A stretch of 6,326 bases of DNA, from the NCBI GenBank assembly GCA_007132365.1, contig SLOS01000345.1, positions 1-6,326 of the forward strand. The letters are read 5' to 3'. The first letter of the stretch is position 1. The number at the start of each line of letters is the position of its first letter. This DNA comes from Bacteroidales bacterium (lineage in GTDB: Bacteria; Bacteroidota; Bacteroidia; Bacteroidales; PUMT01). Shown one piece after another: positions 5,863-6,326 of the stretch. Position numbers and translations under genes: made by a program. The notes under the pieces were generated by a model. That model made no database searches and was not told the DNA's origin. It saw only the letters and a list, made by a program, of their open reading frames with translations.

Positions 5863-6326
5863 ATGAGGAAAATTCTGGTAATAGGATCAGCCGGTCAGAT
5901 TGGTTCTGAACTAACCCTTGAGTTGAGGGACCTGTACGGAGGCGATAATGTAATTGCCGGCATAAGAAAAACAAAGCCTTCTGAAAAACTTACCGGGACA
6001 GGTCCCTGTGAGATTGTCGATGCACTTGACCTGGAAGGATTTGTTGCAGTGGTTAAAAGACACAATATAGATACAATAATAAACATGGCTGCCATACTCT
6101 CTGCTGCCGGGGAAAATAATCCGATGCTGGCGTGGGATGTTAACATAAACGGCCTGATCAATGTTCTTGAAGTTGCCCGTGAGTTTAAAATGAAACAGGT
6201 CCTTGTTCCAAGTTCAATTGCAGTATTCGGCCCAACCACTCCAGCCGACAATACTCCACAGGAAACAGTCCTTAAGCCCGGCACTATGTATGGCGTAACC
6301 AAGGTAGCCGGTGAATTGCTGGGGGA
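5863..6326 (+). CDS. tdh: L-threonine 3-dehydrogenase, SDR (epimerase-like) type, N-terminal part
   Basis: This NAD-dependent enzyme oxidises L-threonine to 2-amino-3-ketobutyrate, the substrate of the neighbouring Kbl. The frame opens with ATG at 5863 and is still open after 154 codons at the window end, so about half of a usual 310-340-residue protein is present. The N terminus is a Rossmann fold with the glycine motif GSAGQIG at 8-14 in the context MRKILVIG. NMAAILSAAGE at 74-84 is the usual strand-4 region. SSIAVFGP at 117-124 holds the catalytic serine, and YGVTK at 143-147 gives catalytic Y143 and K147. The segment KPGTMYGVTKVAGELLG closely resembles the same region of the SDR-type threonine dehydrogenases of Flavobacterium and animals. 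This is not the zinc-dependent E. coli Tdh. A generic sugar-nucleotide epimerase is the alternative, but the sequence and the kbl neighbour argue against it. The 135-residue opposite-strand frame at 5895-6302 is a shadow of this gene. Confidence 0.92.
   Translation, partial: MRKILVIGSAGQIGSELTLELRDLYGGDNVIAGIRKTKPSEKLTGTGPCEIVDALDLEGFVAVVKRHNIDTIINMAAILSAAGENNPMLAWDVNINGLINVLEVAREFKMKQVLVPSSIAVFGPTTPADNTPQETVLKPGTMYGVTKVAGELLG

Noticed and set aside
5895..6302. 135-residue open frame on the minus strand
   Set aside because: It lies wholly opposite the 5863 plus-strand frame, which has Rossmann and YxxxK motifs of threonine dehydrogenase. The minus-strand product shows no recognisable family.
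1..6326. Mobile element, CRISPR array, toxin-antitoxin, defence or phage genes, tRNA or rRNA
   Set aside because: Nearly all bases are accounted for by four core metabolic or transport genes and their short control regions; no transposase, repeat array or structural RNA signature was seen.

Overview
The window looks like ordinary core-metabolism chromosome from a member of the Bacteroidota, probably an anaerobic or microaerobic, Bacteroidales-like lineage. Three things point there. The leaders of nrdJ, kbl and tdh are AT-rich and lack a Shine-Dalgarno sequence. Two of the leaders carry a TAnnTTTG element, the -7 motif typical of Bacteroidota promoters. The threonine dehydrogenase is the short-chain (epimerase-like) type that is common in that phylum. 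No mobile element, CRISPR array, RNA gene or phage gene was seen.

Layout from left to right. Positions 1-161 are a non-coding leader with a candidate promoter and a small inverted repeat. Positions 162-2756 (+) encode a complete class II (adenosylcobalamin-dependent) ribonucleotide reductase, NrdJ. A 22-base convergent gap follows, with a weak two-way hairpin. Positions 2779-4497 (-) encode a sodium:solute symporter with an unusual signal-peptide-like N-terminal extension. Sixteen bases upstream of it, 4514-5701 (-) encodes 2-amino-3-ketobutyrate CoA ligase (Kbl). A 161-base AT-rich divergent intergenic region (5702-5862) separates kbl from a rightward gene at 5863. That gene runs off the window end and encodes the N-terminal half of an SDR-type L-threonine 3-dehydrogenase (Tdh).

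How the genes work together. Tdh oxidises L-threonine to 2-amino-3-ketobutyrate, and Kbl cleaves that with CoA to glycine and acetyl-CoA. The two steps are therefore encoded back to back on opposite strands, and the symporter is probably co-transcribed with kbl. The symporter's substrate cannot be read from the sequence. A role in amino acid uptake for this pathway is only an inference from context. nrdJ is an independent unit that supplies deoxynucleotides without needing oxygen.

I did not find a convincing new multi-gene system. The observations most worth checking are a perfect 9-base DnaA-box sequence plus a degenerate second copy one helical turn away, overlapping the predicted tdh promoter; the divergent kbl/tdh arrangement with its linked transporter; and the acidic extracytoplasmic N-terminal extension on the symporter.
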